This document shows positions 1-5,124 of a DNA stretch of 6,816 nucleotides, piece after piece. Every line of letters begins with the position of its first letter. Positions within the stretch are counted from its first letter, which is position 1. The DNA lies in the NCBI GenBank assembly GCA_014534415.1, contig JACVRM010000115.1, positions 1 to 6,816 on the forward strand, read 5' to 3'. Below the pieces are notes generated by a model. That model had not been told where the DNA came from. It did no database searches and was given only the letters and a program-made list of their open reading frames with translations. Origin of the DNA: Thermoleophilia bacterium (GTDB lineage: Bacteria > Actinomycetota > Thermoleophilia > Gaiellales > Gaiellaceae). The translations under genes were made by a program, and so were the position numbers.

Positions 1-426
1 GACCGTCTCGCCGGCCTTCCTGCTCGAGGCCGTGCCCGAGAGCACCACGGCGCCGCCGAAGATCGCGTGCGGACGCGAGCTGGTCAGCGTCACCGAGCGG
101 GCGACGGGCGGCGTGACCGTGATCTTGCCCTTGAAAGCGGCCTCGTTTCTGTTTGGCTCCGCATAGGCGAGCGTGCCGGGTGCCGTGAACGTGCAGGACG
201 AAGTCTGGGCAGGCTGCAGGGTCAGCTTGCAGGGCGTCTTCTCGACGACCACGTCGTGCGGCACGCTGTCGCTGTTCTTCCAGCTCACCGAGTCGCCGCT
301 TTCGATCGTGATCTCGGCCGGCCTGAAGCCGGTGGCGGTGATCTCGATGCCGACCGTCTTTGCCAGTGCCGTCGTGGAGGCGATCAGCAGCGCGACGGTG
401 GCGCCTGTCAGCAGCAGCTTCTTCAT
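1..426 (-). CDS. Exported cupredoxin-like protein with Ig-like repeat (C-terminus off window)
   Basis: An open frame of 142 codons runs from an ATG at 426 to the left edge without a stop, so the C-terminus is missing. A Shine-Dalgarno AAGGGAG (435-441) sits 8 nt before the ATG. Residues 1-22 form a Sec signal peptide ending in ALA, so the protein is probably secreted. Residues 24-105 follow the plastocyanin-like pattern: GFRPAEITIESGDSVSWKN, then PHDV, then a closing beta strand KGKITV. His57 is the only type-1 copper ligand kept. The usual Cys-His-Met cluster is replaced by YAEPNRNEAAFKG (88-100), so electron transfer is unlikely. Cys66 and Cys78 could form a disulfide. From residue 110 an Ig-like beta repeat begins (SVTLTSS...GGAVVLSGTASS), a style frequent in actinobacterial extracellular proteins. 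It is divergent from the marR-type gene, which may regulate it. Fold assignment is fairly firm; the role is unknown. Confidence 0.8.
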   Translation of the reverse strand, partial: MKKLLLTGATVALLIASTTALAKTVGIEITATGFRPAEITIESGDSVSWKNSDSVPHDVVVEKTPCKLTLQPAQTSSCTFTAPGTLAYAEPNRNEAAFKGKITVTPPVARSVTLTSSRPHAIFGGAVVLSGTASSRKAGETV

Positions 427-434
427 GGCAGGGA

Positions 435-441
435 CTCCCTT
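435..441 (-). promoter_or_regulatory. Ribosome binding site of the cupredoxin-like gene
   Basis: AAGGGAG on the minus strand, 8 nt upstream of the ATG at 426. It supports this start and shows that the frame is a real gene although it has no stop inside the window. Confidence 0.65.
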
Positions 442-488
442 CGGGTTGGATCCTCGCCCGTGGATCTACCCAGGCAGCGCGCATATGA

Positions 489-501
489 TTCGTACTACGA
501 A
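489..501. promoter_or_regulatory. Perfect palindrome TTCGTA-C-TACGAA, candidate MarR operator
   Basis: Two 6-bp arms (489-494 and 496-501) are exact reverse complements around one central base. The site lies 16 bp before the proposed marR start and between two divergent genes, the usual place for an autoregulatory MarR operator that also controls the neighbour. A looser outer pair GATTC (487-491) / GAATC (512-516) is also present. That the MarR protein binds here is inferred from position and symmetry. Confidence 0.45.
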
Positions 502-516
502 GCGATTTACAGAATC

Positions 517-1008
517 TTGACGAAGCAACCGCACAGACGTCCTAGCCGCCGCCGCGCGCCGCGCGCCGCCGCCGCCTCCCCCTCTGCAGCGCACGCCGAG
601 CTCGAGCGGGTCCTGCGCATCGCCGACTTTCGGGCGGCGCTGCGCACCTTCCTGCGCCGCAGCGAGCAGGTCTCGCGTTCCTGCGGGCTGACGCCGCGCC
701 GCTACCTGCTCTTGCTCATGATCAAGGGAGCGCCCGACCGCAGCGAGCGGCTCAGCTTCAGCGACCTGGCCGAGCGGCTCAAGCTCGACCGCGTGACCGT
801 CACGGAGCTGGTGGCGCGCGCCGAGCGTGCCGGGCTGGTCGCACGCCAGCGCTCGGCCAGCGACCGCCGCGTGACGTACCTACGGCTCACGGACGAGGGC
901 GAGCGGCGGCTCGCGCTGGCGATCGCGGCGAGCGACGAGGACCGTCGTCAACTGGCCGGCGCGTTTCGGCAGCTCGCTCGCACGTTCAAGGCCTCGACGA
1001 TCCCGTGA
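517..1008 (+). CDS. MarR-family transcriptional regulator
   Basis: Winged-helix DNA-binding protein of the MarR family, a cytoplasmic dimer that usually represses nearby genes until a ligand or oxidant releases it. From the TTG at 517 it has 163 residues, within the normal size range. Residues 26-70 are the N-terminal dimerisation helices. The helix-turn-helix spans about 79-107 (LSFSDLAERLKLDRVTVTEL). The wing carries the family hallmark SASDRRVTYLRLTDEG (113-128), followed by C-terminal dimerisation helices. Residues 6-22 are Arg/Pro/Ala-rich and look disordered. The frame has no ATG before residue 68, so the start must be TTG 517 or GTG 460. TTG is preferred because GTG would place the operator-like palindrome inside the gene, but no clear ribosome site precedes TTG, so translation may be leaderless. 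Family call is strong; ligand and targets are unknown. Confidence 0.85.
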   Translation: MTKQPHRRPSRRRAPRAAAASPSAAHAELERVLRIADFRAALRTFLRRSEQVSRSCGLTPRRYLLLLMIKGAPDRSERLSFSDLAERLKLDRVTVTELVARAERAGLVARQRSASDRRVTYLRLTDEGERRLALAIAASDEDRRQLAGAFRQLARTFKASTIP

Positions 1009-1035
1009 GCTCGATCGTGCGTCGCCAAACCAGCC

Positions 1036-1049
1036 GTGAAGGACTTCAC
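1036..1049. promoter_or_regulatory. Perfect palindrome GTGAAG-GA-CTTCAC
   Basis: Two 6-bp arms are exact reverse complements around GA. It lies 27 bp after the marR stop and about 100 bp before the secreted-repeat gene, in an AT-richer patch. It could be an operator for the downstream gene, or as RNA a short 5-bp stem with a 4-nt loop. There is no T-run, so it is a poor terminator. Confidence 0.35.
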
Positions 1050-1060
1050 CAATTTCATGC

Positions 1061-1071
1061 TCCTTTAAGGA
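1061..1071. promoter_or_regulatory. Short palindrome TCCTT-T-AAGGA
   Basis: An 11-bp perfect inverted repeat (5-bp arms, one central base) lies 11 bp after the palindrome at 1036-1049, in the same intergenic region. Alone it could be chance. Together with its neighbour it may mark a control region for the gene starting at 1153. Confidence 0.25.
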
Positions 1072-1140
1072 ACGGACGGCCGCGCATGCGCTCCAATGAA
1101 CCCGAGCCGCGACGCCCGTCACGGCAGAAGTGACCAAGTC

Positions 1141-1148
1141 GAGAGGAG
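1141..1148 (+). promoter_or_regulatory. Ribosome binding site of the secreted-repeat gene
   Basis: GAGAGGAG ends 4 nt before the GTG at 1153. It decides that start over the in-frame ATG at 1096, which has no such site and would place 19 charged residues before the signal peptide. Confidence 0.7.
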
Positions 1149-1152
1149 CTCC

Positions 1153-1626
1153 GTGAACAGAACTGTCGCCGCCCTAGCGCCGATCGCCTCGCGTTGGCAG
1201 ATGCTGCTTCTGACCGTGGTCCTTGCGGCAGCCGTCTCGTTTTTCGTGGCTCCCGCTGCGTTCCCCGTCGGCCAGGCAGAGACGGTGCGCGCGCCTGTAA
1301 TCAAGCTCAACGACGACCGGTTCGGCAACATCCTCGCGACGCGCGGCCGAAAGGCGCTCTACTACTGGAACGTCGAAAAGCGCGCGAACGGCAGGGTCCG
1401 CTGCACGGGCGCCTGCGCGCGCGCGTGGCCGCCGCTGGTCGTCCGCTCCCGTGCCGCCGTGCCTCGGCGCGTGGCGGGCATCCCGGGTCGTTTCGGCGTC
1501 ATCCGGCGTCCCGACGGCCGGCTTCAGGTAACCCACCGGGGGCTCCCGGTCTACACCTACGCGCACGAGGGCCCGAACCAGGTGCTGTGCGACAACGTGA
1601 ACGGGTGGTTCGTCGTCCGGCTCTAG
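1153..1626 (+). CDS. Exported 'secreted repeat of unknown function' protein (Yx(FWY)xxD family)
   Basis: A 157-residue protein starting at GTG with a strong ribosome site. Residues 17-42 form a hydrophobic export signal with no lipobox cysteine, so it is secreted or membrane-anchored rather than a lipoprotein. The mature part is one unit of the family annotated as secreted repeat or predicted lipoprotein with Yx(FWY)xxD motif (Pfam Lipoprotein_15, from memory). It shows LYYW (69-72), then CTGAC (84-88), then AWPPL (91-95), and a second half with DGRLQVTHRGLPVYTYAHEG (121-140) ending NGWFVV. In both tyrosine motifs the final acidic residue is Glu instead of Asp (YYWNVE, YTYAHE). Cysteines 84, 88 and 146 are present, so one pair could be bonded. 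The family's biochemical role is unknown. It lies just before a two-component system, which may respond to or control it, but a strong hairpin separates them. Confidence 0.85.
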   Translation: MNRTVAALAPIASRWQMLLLTVVLAAAVSFFVAPAAFPVGQAETVRAPVIKLNDDRFGNILATRGRKALYYWNVEKRANGRVRCTGACARAWPPLVVRSRAAVPRRVAGIPGRFGVIRRPDGRLQVTHRGLPVYTYAHEGPNQVLCDNVNGWFVVRL

Positions 1627-1634
1627 CGAGCCTC

Positions 1635-1677
1635 GAGCGAGGCGCGGCGTCCCGGCCGAGCGCGCCGCGCCTCGCTC
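1635..1677 (+). terminator. Perfect 15-bp GC-rich hairpin after the secreted-repeat gene
   Basis: Arms 1635-1649 (GAGCGAGGCGCGGCG) and 1663-1677 are exact reverse complements with a 13-nt loop. The stem starts 8 nt after the stop codon. No T-run follows (AGCACCACG), so it is a factor-independent-like hairpin of the U-less kind common in high-GC Actinomycetota, or an RNA 3'-end stabiliser. It ends 29 nt before the response-regulator start and may uncouple that operon from the upstream gene. Confidence 0.6.
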
Positions 1678-1706
1678 AGCACCACGAGGCAGCGCACAAT
1701 GAGCTC

Positions 1707-2384
1707 ATGCCGACCGTGCTGGTCGTCGACGACGAGCCGATCGTTCGCGAGATCGTCGTGTCGTACCTGCGCCGCGACGGCTTCGAGACGCTCGAGGCGG
1801 GCGACGGCGAGGAAGCTCGGCGCCTGATCGACGGCCGGCCGCCCGACGCCGTCGTGCTCGACATCATGCTGCCGGGCGCCGACGGGCTCGAGCTGTGCCG
1901 CTGGATCCGCGGCCGGTCGACGCTGCCCGTCATCCTCCTCACGGCACGCGGCGAGGAGTCCGACCGCGTCGTCGGACTCGATCTAGGCGCGGACGACTAC
2001 GTGACGAAGCCGTTCTCGCCGCGCGAGCTCGCGGCGCGTGTGCGCGCCGTGCTGCGGCGGGCCGACGCGCCGTCCGCGCCGACGGCGCGCATCGCGTTCG
2101 ACGATTTACGGCTCGACGCGGAGAGGCGCGAGGTGTCGAAGGGCGGGCGCGAGCTGAAGCTCACGGCCAAGGAATTCGACCTGCTGTGGTTCCTCGCGAC
2201 GCATCCCCGCACCGTCTTCTCCCGCGACCAGCTCATGAGCTCGATCTGGGGCTACGAAGCGGCGTTCGACACGGGGACGGTCACCGTCCACGTCCGCCGC
2301 CTGCGCGAGAAGATCGAGAACGATCCGTCGCGGCCGCGTTTTCTCCAGACGGTCTGGGGCGTGGGCTACCGGTTCGTGCCGTGA
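1707..2384 (+). CDS. OmpR/PhoB-family response regulator
   Basis: A 225-residue two-domain regulator, the normal length for the family. The receiver domain (residues 3-117) has the acidic pair Asp8/Asp9, the phospho-acceptor Asp52 in VVLDIMLPGADG, Thr79 and Lys101 in the KPF motif, so the phosphorylation site is complete. The C-terminal winged-helix DNA-binding domain (about 128-225) has the expected LKLTAKEFDLLWFL, the recognition-helix region VTVHVRRLREKI (192-203) and the closing VWGVGYRFVP. The ATG at 1707 fits exactly the start of the receiver fold (MPTVLVVDDEP), although the nearest ribosome-site-like GAGG (1686-1689) is 17 nt away. The stop overlaps the start of the sensor kinase, so the two are co-translated. 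Target promoters are unknown; the palindromes at 1036-1071 are possible candidates but this is untested. Confidence 0.93.
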   Translation: MPTVLVVDDEPIVREIVVSYLRRDGFETLEAGDGEEARRLIDGRPPDAVVLDIMLPGADGLELCRWIRGRSTLPVILLTARGEESDRVVGLDLGADDYVTKPFSPRELAARVRAVLRRADAPSAPTARIAFDDLRLDAERREVSKGGRELKLTAKEFDLLWFLATHPRTVFSRDQLMSSIWGYEAAFDTGTVTVHVRRLREKIENDPSRPRFLQTVWGVGYRFVP

Positions 2385-3442
2385 TCCTCTTCGCGCTGCT
2401 CGTGGCGACGGCGACCCTGATTGCGGGTGTGGCGGCTGCCTTCGCGATCCGCCGGCTGCCCACCGTGCGACTACAGCTGACCGGCCTTGCGCTGCTGGCG
2501 GTTCTGCTTCCCCTCTCCGCGGTCGTCGCGGCCGGCATCGTCATGTTCCAGTCCGGCCACGACTTGACGATCCTGGTCGTCGCCGCGGGCTCGGCCTGCG
2601 CCGCCGTGGCCGCCGCGCTGCTCGTCGCCCGCCGGATCGCTGCCGGCCTGTCGGGGCTCGTCGAGGCGTCGGGCGACCTCGCCGGCGATCTCGCGACGCG
2701 CGTAGAGGAGCGCGGCCCCCGCGAGCATCGAGCCCTCGCGAGGGCGTTCAACGAGATGGCGGCGAGCCTCGAGCGGCTCTTCGAAGCGCGGCGCGAGCTC
2801 GTCGCCTGGGCGAGCCACGATCTGCGCACGCCGCTAGCGAATATGCAGGCGATCCTCGAGGCGGTCGACGACGGCCTTGCATCCTTCGAGGAGTACCTGC
2901 CCGCGTTGCACGACCAAGTGCGCACGCTCTCCGCGCTCATCGACGACCTCTTCGAGCTCGCTCGCATCGACAGCGGCGCTCTCACGCTTCAGCTCCGCGA
3001 GGCGGAGCTGTCGGCCATCGTCGACTCTTGCCTGCGCGGCTTGCAGGCAGAGGCGCACGCCCGGCACGTCGCACTCGAGGCGTCCGTCGACCCGAGCGCG
3101 GCCGCGCGCTGCGAGCCCGAGAAGATCGAGCGGGTGCTGTTCAATCTGCTCACCAACGCCCTGCGCCACACACCGGGCGACGGTTCCGTCGCCGTGCGCG
3201 TCGAGCCGGGCGACGAGGTGGTGCGCGTGACCGTCGAGGACACGGGCGACGGCCTGTCGCCCGAATCGCTGCGCCGGATGTTCGAGGACTTCTGGCGGGG
3301 CGATCCGGCGCGCTCTTCTCCCGGCACGGGGCTCGGTCTCGCGATTGCGCGCGGCCTCGTCGAGGCCCACGGCGGGCGGATCTGGGCGGAGAACCGGCCG
3401 GGCGGCGGCGCACGCGTCTCGTTCACGTTGCCGGCGGCCTGA
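2381..3442 (+). CDS. Membrane sensor histidine kinase, partner of the OmpR-type regulator
   Basis: A 353-residue kinase starting at GTG 2381, overlapping the regulator's stop by four bases (GTGA). No separate ribosome site is seen, which fits translational coupling. Hydrophobic segments lie at about 3-22, 32-55 and 62-84. Loops between them are under ten residues, so there is essentially no extracytoplasmic sensor domain. A HAMP-like linker spans about 82-135. The catalytic core is complete: H-box SHDLRTPL with His146, N-box FNLLTNALRHTP with Asn255 and Asn259, G1 box DTGDGL (287-292), F box around EDFWRG (302-307) and G2 box GTGLGL (315-320). It should autophosphorylate and pass phosphate to Asp52 of its partner. 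With so little outside the membrane, it probably senses a signal within the membrane or through another protein. That last point is inference. Confidence 0.93.
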   Translation: MILFALLVATATLIAGVAAAFAIRRLPTVRLQLTGLALLAVLLPLSAVVAAGIVMFQSGHDLTILVVAAGSACAAVAAALLVARRIAAGLSGLVEASGDLAGDLATRVEERGPREHRALARAFNEMAASLERLFEARRELVAWASHDLRTPLANMQAILEAVDDGLASFEEYLPALHDQVRTLSALIDDLFELARIDSGALTLQLREAELSAIVDSCLRGLQAEAHARHVALEASVDPSAAARCEPEKIERVLFNLLTNALRHTPGDGSVAVRVEPGDEVVRVTVEDTGDGLSPESLRRMFEDFWRGDPARSSPGTGLGLAIARGLVEAHGGRIWAENRPGGGARVSFTLPAA

Positions 3443-3509
3443 CGATCCCTCTGCGCAAATCGCGGGCCATCGGTTGCCGGTTCGCGCCCGCTCGAAAAGC
3501 ACTATCGGA

Positions 3510-3553
3510 GGTGGGCCGTGTCGGACTCGAACCGACGACCTTGGCATCGAGAG
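3510..3553 (-). pseudogene. 3' part of a tRNA gene (T-arm and acceptor strand), 5' half missing
   Basis: Read on the minus strand, the sequence contains AGGTC (a standard variable region), a perfect 5-bp T-stem GTCGG/CCGAC around the loop TTCGAGT, a 7-nt acceptor strand ACGGCCC, discriminator A, then CC followed by T instead of a full CCA. Before the variable region come TGCCA, which fits a 3' anticodon stem, and CTCTCGA, which fits a loop with T33. The next five bases upstream (CCGGA) do not pair with TGCCA. No GGGCCGT acceptor partner or D-arm is found in the following 150 bp. It is therefore a remnant, not a working tRNA. The acceptor and T-arm resemble actinobacterial tRNA-Lys as I remember it; the loop as it stands would read CTC, so the parent identity is uncertain. 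Such 3' ends commonly mark integration sites. Confidence 0.65.
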
Positions 3554-3653
3554 TCCGGGCGGAACGGCTGCAGCAAGCTGCTCCGAACTGAAAGTTGCTG
3601 CAACGGGCTCGGTGTGGTGCTGCAGCGAACCGCAGCCAGATGCAGCGCGCGAA

Positions 3654-3677
3654 GCGCCGCGCCGACGACCGCGGCGT
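3654..3677. terminator. GC-rich hairpin in the convergent gap
   Basis: CGCCGCG (3655-3661) and CGCGGCG (3670-3676) pair perfectly with an 8-nt loop, extended by one G-U pair. No T-run flanks it on either strand. It could help end transcription from either side, but GC-rich DNA makes such stems by chance. Confidence 0.3.
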
Positions 3678-3693
3678 AGCGTATGTCCCTCGT

Positions 3694-3719
3694 GCCAGGG
3701 TCGTCCCGACCCAGCTGGC
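3694..3719 (-). terminator. Hairpin directly behind the dehydrogenase stop
   Basis: On the minus strand the stem begins 2 nt after the stop codon. GCCAG/CTGGC and GGTCG/CGACC give ten base pairs with a 3-nt bulge and a 3-nt loop. It has no T-run, as is usual for terminators in high-GC genomes. Position supports a role at the 3' end of the dehydrogenase transcript. Confidence 0.4.
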
Positions 3720-3721
3720 CG

Positions 3722-4435
3722 TCAGTTGAAGAGGCGGCCGCCGTTCACCCAGAGGTTCTGCCCGGTCACGAAGTCGGAGCCGTGGCCGGCGAGGTAGAGG
3801 ATGGTCCCGACCATATCCTCAGGCAGCTGGTCGCGCTTGAACGCACGCTGCTGCGCCAGCACGGCCGCCATCTCCGGCTGGCGCGCCGCGTACTCCTCGT
3901 CGTGCGGGATGTAATCGGGCGTGATCGTGTTCACGCAGATATTCCACTCGCCGAGCTCGCGCGCGAGCGCGCGCGTAAAGCCGACGATCGCCGCCTTCGA
4001 CGAGACGTAGTGCAGAAAGCCGGGAATCCCGCTGGGGACCGTCATCGACGACGTGTTGATGATCTTCCCGTAGCGCCGTTCCTTCATCGCCGGCACGACG
4101 GCGCGCGTCGCGAGCCAGGTGCCGCGGACATTGACGGCGAAGCAGTGGTCCCACTCCTCCACGGTCAGCTCCTCGAACGGCTTCTTGACGATCTGCGTGA
4201 AGTAGCCGGCGTTGTTCACGAGCACGTCGACCCGCCCGAACCGTTCGACCACGGCCCGTGCCATCGCGTCGCAGGAGTCCGAGTCGCTCACGTCGACGCG
4301 GACGTAGAGGTCGCCCTCGTCGCTTTCGTTCAGGTCGGCGACCGCGACGCTGTAACCGGCATCCTTCAGCCCACGGACGTAAGCAGCGCCAAGCCCGCGC
4401 GCGCCGCCGGTCACGATCACGGCCTCGCCGTTCAT
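3722..4435 (-). CDS. Short-chain dehydrogenase/reductase (SDR), NAD-type
   Basis: A 237-residue classical SDR, a cytoplasmic oxidoreductase that interconverts an alcohol and a ketone. The Rossmann glycine motif TGGARGLG spans 9-16. Asp34 at the end of the second beta strand (VADLN) points to NAD(H) rather than NADP(H). NNAG lies at 74-77 and the catalytic tetrad is complete: Asn102, Ser130, Tyr143 and Lys147 (YVSSK). The C-terminus keeps GQNLWVNGG, the usual end of the family. The loop after the catalytic region reads TPDYIPHDEE instead of the common PG...T pattern, so substrate binding may differ. The ATG is preceded only by a weak GAGCGAG. It is divergent from the hydrolase at 4447 with 11 bp between starts, and its promoter must lie inside that neighbour or the message is nearly leaderless. 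Substrate unknown; oxidation of a product of the nearby P450 is plausible. Confidence 0.9.
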   Translation of the reverse strand: MNGEAVIVTGGARGLGAAYVRGLKDAGYSVAVADLNESDEGDLYVRVDVSDSDSCDAMARAVVERFGRVDVLVNNAGYFTQIVKKPFEELTVEEWDHCFAVNVRGTWLATRAVVPAMKERRYGKIINTSSMTVPSGIPGFLHYVSSKAAIVGFTRALARELGEWNICVNTITPDYIPHDEEYAARQPEMAAVLAQQRAFKRDQLPEDMVGTILYLAGHGSDFVTGQNLWVNGGRLFN

Positions 4436-4446
4436 GATCTCGCTCT

Positions 4447-5124
4447 GTGGACGTGCAGCCTTTCCTCGCGGAGCTCGACGCGTGGGCAGACGAGCACGAC
4501 CCCGGCTTCGAGACGTACGCGTACGGCGACCACCCCGACCAGGTCGTTGACGTCCGCCGCGGCGGACCGCGCGTCGCCGTCGTGGTGCACGGAGGGTTCT
4601 GGCGTCCGGTGTTCACGCGCGCGAATACGCGCGCGCTCGCGGTCGACCTCGCGCTGCGGCACTGGACGACGTGGAACCTCGAGTACCGGCGCAGCGGCGT
4701 GGCCGACACGCTCGCGGACGTGGAGGCCGCGCTCGACCTGATCGGGCGCGGCGTCACGATCGGACACTCCGCCGGCGGTCACCTCGCCTTGTGGGCGGCG
4801 GGGACGGGCAAGGTGGACCGCGCCGTCGCGCTCGCGCCCGTTACCGACCTCGCCCGGGCGGCGCGCGAGGGGATCGGCGCCGGCGCGGCGGTCGAGTTCG
4901 CCGGCGAGGATCCTCCCGCGCACGCCGATCCGATGCGCCGGCTGCCACTGGGCGTCCCCGTGCTCGTGGTCCACGGCGCCGCCGACGATCGCGTGCCCGT
5001 CGACTACAGCCGCTCGTTCGCGGCCGCTTCCGGCTGCGAGTACCTCGAGCTCGCCCATGCCGGCCACTTCGAGCTGCTCGATCCGCGCAGCCGCGGGTGG
5101 GCGCTGGTGCTGGATCGCCTCTAG
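4447..5124 (+). CDS. Alpha/beta hydrolase (kynurenine-formamidase / carboxylesterase-like)
   Basis: A 225-residue alpha/beta-hydrolase that should cleave an ester or amide through a Ser-Asp-His triad. HGGFW (48-52) is the oxyanion-hole motif typical of kynurenine-formamidase-like and acetyl-esterase-like enzymes. The nucleophile is Ser108 in GHSAGG. The acid is Asp180 in HGAADDRVP (176-184) and the base is His207 in GHFELLDP. No signal peptide is seen, so it is cytoplasmic. The start is GTG at 4447; a second in-frame GTG at 4453 is equally possible, and neither has a ribosome site, suggesting leaderless translation. Its stop codon overlaps that of the P450 on the other strand within CTAG. No tryptophan-pathway gene is nearby, so formamidase activity should not be assumed; a lactone or ester formed by oxidation is another possibility. 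Confidence 0.85.
   Translation: MDVQPFLAELDAWADEHDPGFETYAYGDHPDQVVDVRRGGPRVAVVVHGGFWRPVFTRANTRALAVDLALRHWTTWNLEYRRSGVADTLADVEAALDLIGRGVTIGHSAGGHLALWAAGTGKVDRAVALAPVTDLARAAREGIGAGAAVEFAGEDPPAHADPMRRLPLGVPVLVVHGAADDRVPVDYSRSFAAASGCEYLELAHAGHFELLDPRSRGWALVLDRL

Larger units (their letters stand above)
427..516. promoter_or_regulatory. Divergent promoter region between cupredoxin-like gene and marR-type gene
   Basis: This 90-bp gap separates two divergent genes and is visibly richer in A/T around 480-516 than its surroundings. Promoters for both directions should lie here. I see no convincing -35/-10 pair on either strand; CATATG near 482-487 is only a weak -10 candidate for the minus-strand gene. 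The clearest element is the palindrome at 489-501. Confidence 0.5.
3443..3721. other. Convergent non-coding gap with tRNA remnant and hairpins
   Basis: This stretch of 279 bp lies between the stops of the kinase (plus) and the dehydrogenase (minus). It holds the tRNA 3' fragment (3510-3553), a run rich in CTGCA/GCAGC words (about 3569-3648, including the palindrome GTTGC-T-GCAAC) and two hairpins (3654-3677 and 3694-3719). No protein-coding frame with a recognisable domain is present. Confidence 0.6.

Noticed and set aside
67..516. Upstream extension of the marR-type gene, or the plus-strand frame at 173-520
   Set aside because: Both lie antisense to the cupredoxin-like gene, which has a signal peptide and ribosome site. 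The extension has no family similarity.
3462..3491. Stem GCGGGC/GCCCGC just after the kinase gene as a terminator
   Set aside because: It has only six pairs with an 18-nt loop and no T-run. This is expected by chance at this GC content.
3028..3591. Plus-strand frame ending with a VGLEPTTLAS-like peptide, and a minus-strand frame starting SSVRVRHGPP
   Set aside because: Peptides of this kind are familiar artefacts of translating tRNA genes. Here they arise from the tRNA fragment and are not proteins.
3510..3640. A complete tRNA on the minus strand with an odd D-arm (TTCAGTTCGGAGC at about 3577-3589)
   Set aside because: The resemblance to a D-arm is loose, its distance to the anticodon loop is too long, the anticodon stem does not pair, and no 5' acceptor strand matching ACGGCCC is present.
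3569..3648. CTGCA/GCAGC-rich run as a repeat array or recombination site
   Set aside because: The words are irregularly spaced and of unequal length, with no constant unit, so neither an array nor a defined site is supported.
3683..4741. Open frame of 352 codons on the plus strand
   Set aside because: It is antisense to the dehydrogenase, whose Rossmann and YxxxK motifs are intact. It is a shadow frame.
4447..5124. Naming the hydrolase as kynurenine formamidase (kynB)
   Set aside because: The HGGFW and GHSAGG motifs are shared with many esterases, and no kynurenine-pathway gene is nearby.
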